Assembly (NCBI GenBank): GCA_045807765.1
Contig: JBJMGU010000231.1
Span: forward strand, 1-64,000
DNA length: 64,000 nucleotides
Source of the DNA: DATENM01 sp045807765
Lineage (GTDB): Bacteria > Acidobacteriota > Blastocatellia > UBA7656
Direction of reading: 5' to 3'
In this document: piece after piece, positions 31,580-41,165 of the stretch
How the letters are laid out: each line of letters opens with the position of its first letter
Numbering within the stretch: position 1 is the first letter of the stretch
The notes under the pieces: model-generated
The model's input: the letters and a program-made list of their open reading frames with translations, nothing else
What the model was told of the DNA's origin: nothing
Databases searched by the model: none
Program-made: the position numbers and the translations under genes

Positions 31580-32842
31580 ATGGAGATTATGAAAGAAGCC
31601 AAAGAGTTGACCGGCATCGCATCCGTCGAAGAGATACGCGCACACTTCCCGGCGCTCGAACGCCATCATAACGGCTACCCTGTGGCCTACTTTGATGGGC
31701 CGGGCGGTACGCAAGTGCCTCGCCCGGTCGTTGAAGCAATGAGCGATTATCTCTACCATCACAACGCCAACACTCACTGGGCCTACCCAACGAGCGCCGA
31801 AACCGACGCCTTGATTGAATCAGCGCGTGTCGCGCTCGCCGATTTCTTCAATGCCGATTCGACCGAGATCGCCTTCGGCTTGAACATGACGACGTTGACC
31901 TTTCACCTGGCGCGCGCCCTCGGCTACACGTTCAGCGCCGGCGATGAAGTCGTCGTCACCGAGCTTGATCATCATGGCAACGTCGCGCCCTGGCATCAGC
32001 TCACCAAAGAGCGCGGCGTCGAGATTCGTACGGTGAAGATGGACACGGCGACCGGCCAGCTCGACTGGCCGACCTTTGAGCAGTGTGTCACGCCGCGCAC
32101 CAAACTGGTCGCGGTGGGCGCGGCGTCGAACGCGCTCGGCACCATTAACGATGTAGCGCGCGCCGTCCGCATGGCGCGACAGGTCGGCGCTCTGGTCTTC
32201 GTTGACGCGGTGCATTATGCGCCGCACGAGCTGGTTGACGTGCGCGCGATGGATTGCGATTTTCTGGCCTGCTCGGCCTACAAATTTTATGGGCCGCACA
32301 TCGGCGTGATGTATGGAAAGCGCGAGTTGCTTGAAGCGCTCGACTTTCCCAGGCTGCTGCCGGCGCCCGATTATGCGCCCGACCGCGCCGAAACCGGCAC
32401 GCAAAACCACGAAGGCATGGTCGGCGCGGCGGCTGCCGTAGACTTTCTCGCTTCGCTCGCGGCGGGCGGCACGCGGCGCGAGCGCCTGCAATCGGCGTTT
32501 GCCGGCCTGCATGAGCGTGGCGTGAGGTTACTTACAAAACTATGGAAGGGGCTTGCAACCATCGAAGGCGTCAATCTCTACGGCCCGCCGCCTGCCGCGC
32601 CGCGCACGCCGACCGTGTCGTTCACGCTCGCCGGTCAGCCGTCGCTTGCGGTCGCCGAGTTTCTCGCCGAGCATGGCCTGTTTGCCTCAAACGGCGACTT
32701 CTATGCATGGACGGTGGTTGAGCGATTAGGACTTGCGGAAGAGGGCCTGTTGCGCATCGGTTGCGCCTGTTACACGACCGACGAAGAGATTGACCGGTTG
32801 CTCGAAGCGGTGCGCGAGCTGGCCCGCGGCACACCCCGCTGA
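31580..32842 (+). CDS. Cysteine desulfurase-like class V aminotransferase
   Basis: 420 residues. It is a fold-type I PLP enzyme of the SufS/Csd superfamily, nearest to the VC1184-like subgroup: opening EEIRAHFPALE, VTELDHHGNVAPW, FVDAVHYAPHELVDV, and the PLP lysine K235 in CSAYKFYGPHIGVMYG. Near the end LRIGCACYTTDEEI has two cysteines in the loop region where SufS carries its persulfide cysteine. It may mobilise sulfur or act as a selenocysteine lyase-like enzyme; no suf or isc genes are adjacent. ATG 31580 and ATG 31589 are both possible starts. Confidence 0.85.
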   Translation: MEIMKEAKELTGIASVEEIRAHFPALERHHNGYPVAYFDGPGGTQVPRPVVEAMSDYLYHHNANTHWAYPTSAETDALIESARVALADFFNADSTEIAFGLNMTTLTFHLARALGYTFSAGDEVVVTELDHHGNVAPWHQLTKERGVEIRTVKMDTATGQLDWPTFEQCVTPRTKLVAVGAASNALGTINDVARAVRMARQVGALVFVDAVHYAPHELVDVRAMDCDFLACSAYKFYGPHIGVMYGKRELLEALDFPRLLPAPDYAPDRAETGTQNHEGMVGAAAAVDFLASLAAGGTRRERLQSAFAGLHERGVRLLTKLWKGLATIEGVNLYGPPPAAPRTPTVSFTLAGQPSLAVAEFLAEHGLFASNGDFYAWTVVERLGLAEEGLLRIGCACYTTDEEIDRLLEAVRELARGTPR

Positions 32843-32855
32843 AGTCAGGCAAATG

Positions 32856-32883
32856 AATCGAGCGCCGGCAGCGGCGCTCGATT
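32856..32883. terminator. Palindrome between convergent genes, possible bidirectional terminator
   Basis: A perfect 11-bp stem AATCGAGCGCC/GGCGCTCGATT with a 6-nt loop lies in the 55-nt space between the stop codons at 32842 and 32898. There is no good T run on either side, so it may act as an mRNA 3' end hairpin. Confidence 0.5.
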
Positions 32884-32897
32884 ACCTTACTCACCGC

Positions 32898-34091
32898 CTA
32901 AGCGAGCGCCCGGCGTTCCATGACCATTCGGTGTGCCGAGAGCGTTCCCAGCTCGAAGGAGTTGGCCGCCGCCCACAGGTAGAGGCGGAAGCGCCGGTAT
33001 AGATGGTGCCCCCAGCGAGCAATCACCGTGCTGCTCTCCGCTTCCAGATTCTCCGCCCACTTCTTGCAAGTCAGGTAATAGTTGTGCCGGTCGTTTTGAA
33101 CCAGCACCACATCGAAATCCGTGCGTGCGACTTCGGCCAGGTATCGCGGCAGGCAAAGCGGCGAGGTGTTGCCCTCATAGACCCACTTGGTGATGAAACT
33201 CGGCATGCCATGCCGGTCGCCAGAGTAGGCATCGAGATAGATGCGCCCGCCGGGCTTGAGCAGACGCTGGTACTGTCGCAGCGTCCGGCGATAGTCCGGC
33301 AAGTGCTCGGTGACCCCGAGGTTGACCACGGCGTCAAAGGGCGCGGCGCTGCGATAATCCAGCAGGTGTTCTTTGACCACTTCGCAGGGCAACTGTTTGC
33401 GGGCGATTATCTCTTGCATGAACTTTTGCGAAACGTCGGAGATGGTAACCGAAGTCACATGCACGCCTTGCGAGCCGGCATATTCAAGGAATGATCCCCA
33501 GCCGCCGCCGATATCGAGCACGCGGTCGCCCGCCCGAATGCCGCAGGCATCCATCGCGAAACGGAACTTGCGCTCCATGCCGACTTCGAGCGGCTCGGCA
33601 TCATCCGCGAAGTGGGCGTGCGAGTAGCCGCGAATCTGCTTGTCGAGCCACAACAAGAAGAACTCCGGGTCAATATCGTAGTGGCTCTTGATCCACCGTT
33701 TATCGCTGCTTACCTGACCGGCAAACAGCGGCTCCAGATAGGTCGCCATCAGATACTTAAGCGGGTGACGGTCGCTCAACAGCCGCCGGTGCTTGAGACT
33801 CGCGAGCATATCGCCGAAGATGTCCAGGTCACCGTTCATATAGGCTTCAGCGAGGCGAAGCTCATCAAACGAAGCGACGGCCCGCAAGCCGCGCGGGGTG
33901 GCGATGTTGAGCGTGAAGCGCGGCTCGCCGGCGCCAATCAGCGCGCAATGGCCATCCGGCAGCCTTAGCTCGAAGGCCGGGCTAGTGATCCCTTCAGCCG
34001 TGAGCTTCTGATAGCGCTGCCGCAGGGCAGCCAGCAGGTCGGCGCCGCGCCCGTCCGCAGCGAGGGGCATTTTTTCAGCGACTAGATTCAT
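32898..34091 (-). CDS. Cyclopropane-fatty-acyl-phospholipid synthase family methyltransferase
   Basis: 397 residues. The SAM site is VLDIGGGWGSFLEYAG, preceded by KSHYDIDPEFFLLWLD (the YD.GN.FY-like CFA signature) and followed by TSVTISDVSQKFMQE and VVNLGVTEHLPDY. An N-terminal domain of about 120 residues contains RGLRAVASFDELRLAEAYMNGDLDIFGD, as in CFA synthases. These enzymes add a methylene or methyl group to unsaturated acyl chains of membrane lipids. Compared with E. coli Cfa the C-terminus is divergent, so a methylating (not cyclopropanating) role is possible. AAGGAG lies just upstream of the ATG. Confidence 0.87.
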   Translation of the reverse strand: MNLVAEKMPLAADGRGADLLAALRQRYQKLTAEGITSPAFELRLPDGHCALIGAGEPRFTLNIATPRGLRAVASFDELRLAEAYMNGDLDIFGDMLASLKHRRLLSDRHPLKYLMATYLEPLFAGQVSSDKRWIKSHYDIDPEFFLLWLDKQIRGYSHAHFADDAEPLEVGMERKFRFAMDACGIRAGDRVLDIGGGWGSFLEYAGSQGVHVTSVTISDVSQKFMQEIIARKQLPCEVVKEHLLDYRSAAPFDAVVNLGVTEHLPDYRRTLRQYQRLLKPGGRIYLDAYSGDRHGMPSFITKWVYEGNTSPLCLPRYLAEVARTDFDVVLVQNDRHNYYLTCKKWAENLEAESSTVIARWGHHLYRRFRLYLWAAANSFELGTLSAHRMVMERRALA

Positions 34092-34170
34092 CGAATTCTC
34101 CTTGTGAAGTTAATAACAAAATAGATTGTCGGGTGCCGGTCGCCTGACCGCCGCAAGAACCATGTGGCGA

Positions 34171-35247
34171 TCATTGCCGGCTCAACCAGTTGACCACTTG
34201 ATGTTCGACGCCGGGCCGCCCGCCAAATCCCAAATCAACGCTCGGCGGGAAAAAGATGTGGCCGCCGCCGTCAACCCAGCGCAGCTTCAGAGCCGCAGAG
34301 GCGTCAGCCACGGCAGCGCGCAAGGTGTGCGGCGGGACGACAGGGTCATGCAGGCTGGCGACGACCAGCGACGGGATGGCCAGTTGATCAATGACTGGCG
34401 CTACGCCGGCGCGAAGGTAGTAATCTCTGGCGCTCGCGAAACCGAAGCGCGGGATCACGGTCAGCTCATCACGCTCGAAGGCCGAGCGGGCGCGCTTGAC
34501 CACGGCGAGCGGAACCGCAACGGGCCGTCGCGCCGCAACCGCCGCGTAACCGCGATTCATCCCCGCAAAAACATAGCGACGGTAGAGCCAGCGCCGTGGC
34601 TCGTCGAAGGCGACCGCCCCGGCCATCAGATCGAGCGGCGGGCAGATGGCCGCCGCCGCCCGCAGTCGCGGATCGATCTGCTCGATGGCGGCGCGCAACG
34701 CGAGATGACCGCCGACCGAATATCCAATCAACATCACATGCCGAAAACGGCGCAGTTCCGGGCTGGCTAACGCGGCCCGCAGGTCGGCGGTCAGGCCGCC
34801 GTGATAGATGTCTTCGCCCGACAGGTCAGCGCCGCGCATCGAAAGCCGCAACGAAGCATGGCCGGCCTGTGCGACGGTGCGCGCCGCAGCCAGGCAGCAC
34901 GGGCTGTGGGCGTCGCCGCCGATCCCATGAAGGATGATGACGACGGTATCCGACGCGGGCGCGTCTGACAGCAGGCCACTGATGCGGACGCCGCCGAGCG
35001 CCTCGTCTTTCACTATCGCTTGAAACGGACGTGCAGACATCTCTGGGGCTGCCGTGATGGCGGCGCGCAACGCCGGGGCGATTGTCCAGAAGTGGCTGGC
35101 GATCTCGCGCCTCAGGCGGGTCGCCGCGCCGCGATTGGCCCGGCGACGCTCGCCGAGAAAACCGTCTAAGGTTAAAGCTTGTGACTGGCCTCGATCATTG
35201 CTGACCACGCCACGAAGATACGCCAGTCGCTCCAGGGACGTCACCAC
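34171..35247 (-). CDS. Alpha/beta hydrolase (YheT-like)
   Basis: 358 residues read from GTG 35247; the true start could be further in. The oxyanion region is VVIILHGIGGDAHSPC, the nucleophile serine is in LIGYSVGGHLAL, an acid in SLHDPVVPPH and the histidine in DGGGHIFFP. The layout (MRGADLSGEDIYHGGLTADLRAAL) matches the YheT/EMB8 group, whose substrates are esters or lipids. It lies upstream of the CFA-type methyltransferase on the same strand with 79 nt between, and may share its message. The substrate is unknown. Confidence 0.8.
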   Translation of the reverse strand: MVTSLERLAYLRGVVSNDRGQSQALTLDGFLGERRRANRGAATRLRREIASHFWTIAPALRAAITAAPEMSARPFQAIVKDEALGGVRISGLLSDAPASDTVVIILHGIGGDAHSPCCLAAARTVAQAGHASLRLSMRGADLSGEDIYHGGLTADLRAALASPELRRFRHVMLIGYSVGGHLALRAAIEQIDPRLRAAAAICPPLDLMAGAVAFDEPRRWLYRRYVFAGMNRGYAAVAARRPVAVPLAVVKRARSAFERDELTVIPRFGFASARDYYLRAGVAPVIDQLAIPSLVVASLHDPVVPPHTLRAAVADASAALKLRWVDGGGHIFFPPSVDLGFGGRPGVEHQVVNWLSRQ

Positions 35248-35358
35248 CTACATTCGTAGTCACGTCAATGCGATTTACGATACGGGCGCTCGCCGCTCGA
35301 CAATCGGCGGCATGCAAAAATCCCAGGAAAATCGTAGATTTTTACGATTCAGGAGAGA

Positions 35359-36033
35359 TCAAACGAGGCGGTCCTGGAGCGCTTTGGCGACGGCTTCGCT
35401 CTTTGAATGAACTTGTAGTTTCTCGTAGATGCTGCGCAGGTGGAAGGAAATGGTGTGAACCGTGACGTTCAATTCCTGGGCGGCGGTCTTGTAGTTGTGG
35501 CCCTTGACGAAGAGCTTGAGCAGGCGCGTCTCGTGTGGCGTCAGGTTATAGTTGGCGCGCTCGGGCGGGCGAATCTCGCGGAACAAAGAGATGACGCGGC
35601 GGGCGACTTCGGGTGACATCGGCGCGCCGCCCTGCACCGCTTCTCTGAGACTTTCGAGCAGCTTCAGCGGCGGCGTCTTCTTCAGCAAATAGCCCGAGGC
35701 GCCGGCGCACATGGCGTCAAAGATGCGCTCGTCGTCATCATAGACGCTGAGGATCAACAACCGCATGTCGGGGTAACGCTCTTTAAGAACGCGCAAGCCC
35801 TCGATGCCGCTCATGCCGGGCAGCCCGATGTCGAGAAGCACGACATCAGGCAAGGGCTGACGGATGCGTTCGAGCGCTTCTTCCATCGAACGGTAAGCGC
35901 CGATGCACTGGTAGCCCGCCGTGCCGTTGATGAGCATTGCCAGCCCTTCGCGGATTTCACGGCGGTCTTCGATGATCGTCACACGGATGGTCGTTGCCGG
36001 CTGGGCCGGCCCGGTCTCAGGCTCTTGCGACAT
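35359..36033 (-). CDS. NarL/FixJ-type response regulator
   Basis: 224 residues. The receiver domain (about 16-135) has the acidic pocket EDRRE, the phospho-acceptor D68 in LLDIGLPG, the conserved Ser in LILSVYDDD and Lys in GYLLKKTPP. A LuxR-type helix-turn-helix (about 155-218; LTPHETRLLKLFVKGHNYKTAAQELNVTVHTISFHLRSIYEKL) binds DNA. It follows the sensor kinase gene on the same strand by 127 nt and is the evident partner. Targets cannot be read from the window. Confidence 0.93.
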   Translation of the reverse strand: MSQEPETGPAQPATTIRVTIIEDRREIREGLAMLINGTAGYQCIGAYRSMEEALERIRQPLPDVVLLDIGLPGMSGIEGLRVLKERYPDMRLLILSVYDDDERIFDAMCAGASGYLLKKTPPLKLLESLREAVQGGAPMSPEVARRVISLFREIRPPERANYNLTPHETRLLKLFVKGHNYKTAAQELNVTVHTISFHLRSIYEKLQVHSKSEAVAKALQDRLV

Positions 36034-36160
36034 ACGCGTTGACCTTCGGTTCTCAAGCTTGACTCAAAGCTACACCCGAAACCGCATTCCGTCACTACGA
36101 ACTCTTGTAGTCTCTTTTAGCGACCAATGACCAGGGACGCAGGGCAGATCGATCATCGGT

Positions 36161-39100
36161 TCAAGAATGACCGGCGAGCGGCAGCTCTAGCCGCATCCGT
36201 GTGCCTTCGCCCTGACGTGAGGCGATGTCAAGCCTGCCGCCGAGAGCTTCGGCGCGCTGCCGCATACTCAACAGCCCGTGGCCTTCGCTCTGTTGCGCCG
36301 GGTCAAAGCCTTTGCCGTTGTCGCTAACTTCTAGCTTGAGCGCCCCGGCGGCGATCTGAAAATCAATCTCAGCCGTCGTGCAGCCCGCATGGCGCACCAT
36401 GTTGTTGATGCTCTCTTTGAAGATCAGAAAGACCTCGCGGCGAATGCTGGCGCCGAGCTGCACGTCCTCTTCTTCGTCGGGCTCGCGGAAGGCAAAGGCG
36501 ATGTTGCGCGCCGTCAGCACATCGCTGGCAAAGCGCCGCATGCGCTGCGTCAGGTCGCTCAGATGATCTTTCTGCGGATTGATCGCCCAGACGATGTCGC
36601 TCATCGCATCAATCAGCTCGCGCGAAGCGCCGGCGATCATCGCCAGCGGCGCCGACAGTTGCGCGTCATCGCCGTTCATCCGCTGCCGCGCCACTTCGCT
36701 GAGAATCGAAATCTGTGTGAGGCTCGAACCGATGTCGTCGTGCAAGTCAGTAGCGATGCGGCGGCGCACACGCTCAAGATCGCGCAGGCGTTCTTCGCGG
36801 CTTTTTCGTAACGCCTCTTCGGATTCACGCACCGCCTTCATGCGCTGCTGGCGATAGCGCCCGATGGCCATAAAAGGAATAGCGACCAGAATCACTGCCA
36901 GGACGATAAACCACCAGCGCCGCCACATCGGCGGCAATACGCGAAAGCCGACCGCCGCGGGCGCGTCGCTGGTCATGCCGTCGGCGCTGATGGCGCGCAC
37001 CAGAAAGCGGTAAGCGCCCGGCGGCAGGTTCGGGTAATTGACGCTGCGCTGGTCGGTCGGCGGCGTCCAATCGCCACCCGCGCCTTCGAGCTTGAACTGG
37101 TAGCGCAATGCCTCGCCCGGCGAAAAATCGAGGCCGAGGAATTCGATCTCCAGTTGATTGTTGTTCGCTTGCAGCTCAGGCAAGATGACTTGCGCTTCGC
37201 CGTTGTCGGCAATCGGGAAGGCATCGCCGGTCAGGCGCAGCCCGGAGATGAAGACCGGCGGCGGAAGCGGCTGCTCGGGCTGCGGCACGAGACGCGAGAG
37301 GCCACGCCACATGCCGAACCATAAGCCGCCGTCGCGATCACAAAAGGCGGTGCCAAGCTCTGTGTAGCTCAAGCCGTCGGCCTTTGTGTAGTGCTTGATG
37401 CCGTTGGTTGCCAGGTCGAGCCGGTCAATGCCGCCGACCGTGCCGACATAGAGCCGCCCGAGGCGGTCTTCGGTCAGGCAACGCACATTGTTGCTGGCCA
37501 GCCCTTGCGCCGTCGTGTAAACCGCAAAGCGTGGGCGGTCGGCGTCGGCGTCTTCGATGCGACCGAGCCCGCCGATCTCTGCGGCAAACCAGAGCTGCCG
37601 GCTGTGGTCTTGAAAGATTTGCCGGATCAACCCGGCAGCGACGCCATCCTCTTCCTTAAATAACTCGAAGCGCCCGCGCCGATAACGCACCAGCCCGCCG
37701 TGTAACAACCCCATCCAGAGATTGCCCGAACCGTCTTCCAGGTAGGCGCTCGGCGGGTTGTTGGGCGGCAAGCCATCGGCCTGTGTGTAGACAGTGAACT
37801 TCCCCGTCGCCCGTTCCCAACGGGTCAGCGGGTTCAGGCTGTCCGAGCCAATCCACAGATCGCCGTGGCGGTCTTCAAACAGCCGCGTGATGCTGTTGCT
37901 CGCCAGCCCTTCGCCGGTCGTGTAGATGGCTTTCGGCTTTGCCCGCGCCAGCCGCTCAAGGTCGTCTACCCTGGTAAACCGATAGAGCCTTGCGCCCGTG
38001 GGCACCCACCATTCGCCTTCACGATCTTCAAACAGGGTTTCGTAACGTTTTGCGACCAGCGACGCCGCAGCGTCGTGAATGTTTGGACGAACCGTCACAA
38101 AGCGCCTGCCGTCATAGACGTTGAGGGTTCGCGGATAACTGATCATACAGAGCCGGCCCGCGCGCTCTTCAAAGATCGAGATTATGTAAGTCCCGTCGAG
38201 CCCATCCTTTTCCGTGTAAGAAGTGAAGCCGTTGCTTGAGAGCTTCATCGCGCCGCTAGTTTGTGTGCCGACCCAGAGGTTGCCCTCGCGGTCTTCGGCC
38301 AGGCAGCTCAGTTCATTACTGCTCAACCCCTGCGCCGTCGTGTAAGGTTGGAATTGCTTGCCATCGAACTGCGTCAGCCCGTGGTCACGCGTGCTGATCC
38401 AGATGCGCTGATTCGGCAATTCGATCAGGTCGCCAATCTCGTCGCCGGTCAAGCCGTCGGCGGTCGTCAGCCAGCGATAATCGCCGGCGGCAAAGAGCGA
38501 GCCCAGAGCCGTCAGCGAACCTTTGGCGAAGCGCTCGGCTCTCTTCAATTGCCGCACGGTGGTTCCCGATGAGCCGATAAGCGTCGAAATCGGTTCGGGC
38601 CTCAGAACGATGATCCCTGCGGCTGTGCCGACCCAAAGCCTGCCGGCGCTGTCGAGCAAGAGCGAAGTGGCCTCTAGAGAATCGCTCGCCTCGCCGAGCT
38701 TGTAATAGACGACACGGGCGTCGGGGAAAATGCGGAGCAGTCCTGTTGAGGTGGCGACCCACAAGGCTCCTTCGCCGTCTTCGGCGAGCGCGAAGACGCG
38801 TATCGAACGATCCGCCGGCGACGGCAAACCCAGCTCAACTCGTCGGAAGACTTTTGCGCCATCGCGCTCTTCGAGCCGAAACAGGCCGCCGGTCGTCCCT
38901 GCCCATATGCGGCCCGCATGATCTTCAAACAGCACGCGGACTTCGTTGGTCAGCGCGTTGTCGCCGACAGGAAAACTGATGAACCTGCCGACGCCGGCAG
39001 ATGGATCATCGGCGCGCTTCAGGTTTCGCGAAGCGGCAGTGGGATTGAACAAGCAGGCTCCCGCGCCAAAGGTGCCGAGCCAATACCTGCCGTCCCGCGT

Positions 39101-39388
39101 CTCCAGAATGTCCATGATGTCTGAGTGCGGCAGGCCCTGCCTGGCGTTGTAGTTGATGAAGCGGTAGCCGTCGAAGCGGCTCAGACCGTCTATGGTGCAG
39201 AACCACAGGAAGCCGCGCGAGTCGCGGCGAATATGCTGGATGCGGTCGTGCGCCAGCCCTTCGGCGCTGGTGTATATCTTGATCGGCAACTGTTCGGCGC
39301 AGACCTCGCCCACACAAGCGAAGAGCAGCCACAACGCCAGGGCGAAGTGAATGGCGCAGCAAGTGGCTCGACGCACGGCGCGCGGCAT
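36161..39388 (-). CDS. Reg_prop beta-propeller sensor histidine kinase (HisKA_3)
   Basis: 1075 residues. A signal anchor (FALALWLLFACVGEVCA) is followed by a large periplasmic part of about fourteen Reg_prop blades (repeated GLASNSITRLFEDRHGDLWIGS-like units), presumably two seven-bladed propellers. A Y_Y_Y domain lies at about 725-815 (YQFKLEGAGGDWTPP), then a membrane helix at about 822-842 (WWFIVLAVILVAIPFM). The cytosolic part has a HisKA_3 helix with phospho-acceptor H883 in IATDLHDDIGSSL and a HATPase domain ending DNGKGFDP and GHGLLSMRQRAEALGG. This layout, common in Bacteroidota and Acidobacteriota, usually senses glycans. It pairs with the NarL regulator downstream. Confidence 0.94.
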   Translation of the reverse strand: MPRAVRRATCCAIHFALALWLLFACVGEVCAEQLPIKIYTSAEGLAHDRIQHIRRDSRGFLWFCTIDGLSRFDGYRFINYNARQGLPHSDIMDILETRDGRYWLGTFGAGACLFNPTAASRNLKRADDPSAGVGRFISFPVGDNALTNEVRVLFEDHAGRIWAGTTGGLFRLEERDGAKVFRRVELGLPSPADRSIRVFALAEDGEGALWVATSTGLLRIFPDARVVYYKLGEASDSLEATSLLLDSAGRLWVGTAAGIIVLRPEPISTLIGSSGTTVRQLKRAERFAKGSLTALGSLFAAGDYRWLTTADGLTGDEIGDLIELPNQRIWISTRDHGLTQFDGKQFQPYTTAQGLSSNELSCLAEDREGNLWVGTQTSGAMKLSSNGFTSYTEKDGLDGTYIISIFEERAGRLCMISYPRTLNVYDGRRFVTVRPNIHDAAASLVAKRYETLFEDREGEWWVPTGARLYRFTRVDDLERLARAKPKAIYTTGEGLASNSITRLFEDRHGDLWIGSDSLNPLTRWERATGKFTVYTQADGLPPNNPPSAYLEDGSGNLWMGLLHGGLVRYRRGRFELFKEEDGVAAGLIRQIFQDHSRQLWFAAEIGGLGRIEDADADRPRFAVYTTAQGLASNNVRCLTEDRLGRLYVGTVGGIDRLDLATNGIKHYTKADGLSYTELGTAFCDRDGGLWFGMWRGLSRLVPQPEQPLPPPVFISGLRLTGDAFPIADNGEAQVILPELQANNNQLEIEFLGLDFSPGEALRYQFKLEGAGGDWTPPTDQRSVNYPNLPPGAYRFLVRAISADGMTSDAPAAVGFRVLPPMWRRWWFIVLAVILVAIPFMAIGRYRQQRMKAVRESEEALRKSREERLRDLERVRRRIATDLHDDIGSSLTQISILSEVARQRMNGDDAQLSAPLAMIAGASRELIDAMSDIVWAINPQKDHLSDLTQRMRRFASDVLTARNIAFAFREPDEEEDVQLGASIRREVFLIFKESINNMVRHAGCTTAEIDFQIAAGALKLEVSDNGKGFDPAQQSEGHGLLSMRQRAEALGGRLDIASRQGEGTRMRLELPLAGHS

Positions 39389-39615
39389 GACGATTCCTTT
39401 ATCAAGCGGGGAGGGTACTCTACAGACCGTCTATTTATCGCATTCAGCCGCGCTGCGCAACGTCGAAGCGGCAGAGCGCGTTGGAGCACGAAGATAAACG
39501 CGCTGGCGCGTGTCGGCAAACAGACGAATGCCTGGCAGACACCGAGTCCACCGGCCCGCTTGATAAAGTTGTCAGGGACGAGCCACTGCGTAAGCCACAC
39601 GCGCCGTGCGGCGGC

Positions 39616-40143
39616 TCAGTTCCAGCCCATGCGCTGGCGCAGGTTGGTGATGTGCGCCGCGTGATGCTTGCCGTGCCACGAATAGAGCCCCAGGTTGGCA
39701 TCGAGCGACACCGTGCCGCGCTCGGGGTGCCTGAACTCGCGGGCAAAATCTTCGGGTTGCAGCGAACGTAACAGGCGCACCCAGCGGTCGTGCAAAGATT
39801 CAATCAGCGCAAGCGACACCTCGACGGGGGCGCGGCGCGCGTCTTCAAGCTCGGCCCACTGGGCTTCGTCGTATGCCTTGATCGTCGGCGTCTCTTCGGT
39901 GAGCGCCAGGCGAAAGCGCACGTAGCTGTTCAGGTGGCTGTCGGCAAGGTGATGAACCACTTGCCGCACGCTCCAGCCGCCGTCGCGATACGGCGTATCG
40001 AATTGTTCGTCAGTTAATCCCGCGACCGCTGCGCGCAACCGCGCTGGCAGCTCGCTGATGTCGTTGATAAATTGCTCGCGCTGCGCCGGCGAGCTTTCAC
40101 CTTCCCAGTTGAATTGGCCTATCGGAAATCGAAGATCGGTCAT
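39616..40143 (-). CDS. DinB/YfiT-family metal-binding protein
   Basis: 175 residues. A DinB-like four-helix bundle with the metal ligands in VVHHLADSHLNSY and SWHGKHHAAHI, and an opening typical of YfiT (FPIGQFNWEG). Family relatives are thiol transferases for bacillithiol or mycothiol; the thiol used here is unknown. The start ATG lies 12 nt after the EamA stop. It is the last gene of the operon Lrp, EamA transporter, DinB, so it could be linked to detoxification or amino acid export. Confidence 0.88.
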   Translation of the reverse strand: MTDLRFPIGQFNWEGESSPAQREQFINDISELPARLRAAVAGLTDEQFDTPYRDGGWSVRQVVHHLADSHLNSYVRFRLALTEETPTIKAYDEAQWAELEDARRAPVEVSLALIESLHDRWVRLLRSLQPEDFAREFRHPERGTVSLDANLGLYSWHGKHHAAHITNLRQRMGWN

Positions 40144-40155
40144 GCGTCCCTCCTG

Positions 40156-41160
40156 TTAAGATGGATAATCACCTGATTCAAGCCACTCGCGCTCGCCGAA
40201 GCGCGGTGTGGCGTCCGCCTCTTTTTCTACCGTGGCCCGCACTTCTGCGTGCGGTTGATGCGTGGTAATCATAATTACTGCGGCAACGATCACCGCCGCG
40301 GCGACCATCGTGCGCAGGCTGAGCGTTTCGCCGGCGAAGGCCCAGCCGAGCAGCACCGCAACTACCGGGTTGACGTACGCGTAGGTCGCGGCGAGCGAAG
40401 GCGGCGTCACCTGCAGCAGCCAGCTATACGAAGTAAAGGCGATGAGCGAGCCGAACACGATCAGATAGCCGAGCGATGCCAGCGAGCGTAGCGACACCGC
40501 CGCAAAGGCAAAGTCATGCAGCTCGCCGCGCACCAGGCCGACGACCGCGAGCAACGCGCCGCCGGCGATCATCTGCATGCCGGCAAAGAGCATCGGCGAC
40601 AACTGCGTGCGCGTCCTCGCGACGTAAAGCGAGCCGGCGGCCCACGAGATCGTCGCCAGAATCAACAGCGCCGCGCCAATCAGATTGACCTCGCTGCTGC
40701 CGGCGAGACCGGCGGGGCCGATGAGAATAAACATGCCGACCAGGCCGAGCGCCAGGCCCAGAATGATGCGGCCCGCGGGACGATGCCCGCCGGGTCGCGC
40801 CCAATCGAGCAGCACGATCATTAGCGGCTCGGTGGCGATCAACAACGCCGTCATTCCCGAAGGCACGCTGCGCTCGGCCAGCACCACCGCGCCATTGCCG
40901 CCGAGCAGCAGCAGGCCGCCGATGATGAACGACTTGCGCCAATAGGGCCACGCCGGTCGCGCCGCGCCGCGTAGCCGCGCATAGCCGTAGAGCAGTAAGC
41001 CTGCGACGATGAATCGCGTGCCGGCAAACAGCAGCGGCGGCAGCGTCTCAATGGCATAGCGGATCGCCAGATAGGTCGAGCCCCAGATAACGTAGACCGC
41101 CGCGAAGGCCATCACCAGCTTGAGACGCGACGGTGTTTCGTGTACTCCTCGGTCTGTCAT
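40156..41160 (-). CDS. EamA-family (DMT) transporter, YedA-like
   Basis: 334 residues with ten predicted membrane helices in two EamA repeats (VYVIWGSTYLAIRYAIETLPP at the N-terminus; ATISWAAGSLYVARTRTQL at the start of the second). Family members export amino acids, purines or drugs. It starts 5 nt after an Lrp/AsnC regulator, an arrangement typical of amino acid exporters under Lrp control, so export of an amino acid or related compound is a reasonable guess. The C-terminal 30 residues are polar and cytosolic. Confidence 0.9.
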   Translation of the reverse strand: MTDRGVHETPSRLKLVMAFAAVYVIWGSTYLAIRYAIETLPPLLFAGTRFIVAGLLLYGYARLRGAARPAWPYWRKSFIIGGLLLLGGNGAVVLAERSVPSGMTALLIATEPLMIVLLDWARPGGHRPAGRIILGLALGLVGMFILIGPAGLAGSSEVNLIGAALLILATISWAAGSLYVARTRTQLSPMLFAGMQMIAGGALLAVVGLVRGELHDFAFAAVSLRSLASLGYLIVFGSLIAFTSYSWLLQVTPPSLAATYAYVNPVVAVLLGWAFAGETLSLRTMVAAAVIVAAVIMITTHQPHAEVRATVEKEADATPRFGEREWLESGDYPS

Positions 41161-41165
41161 GTTGC

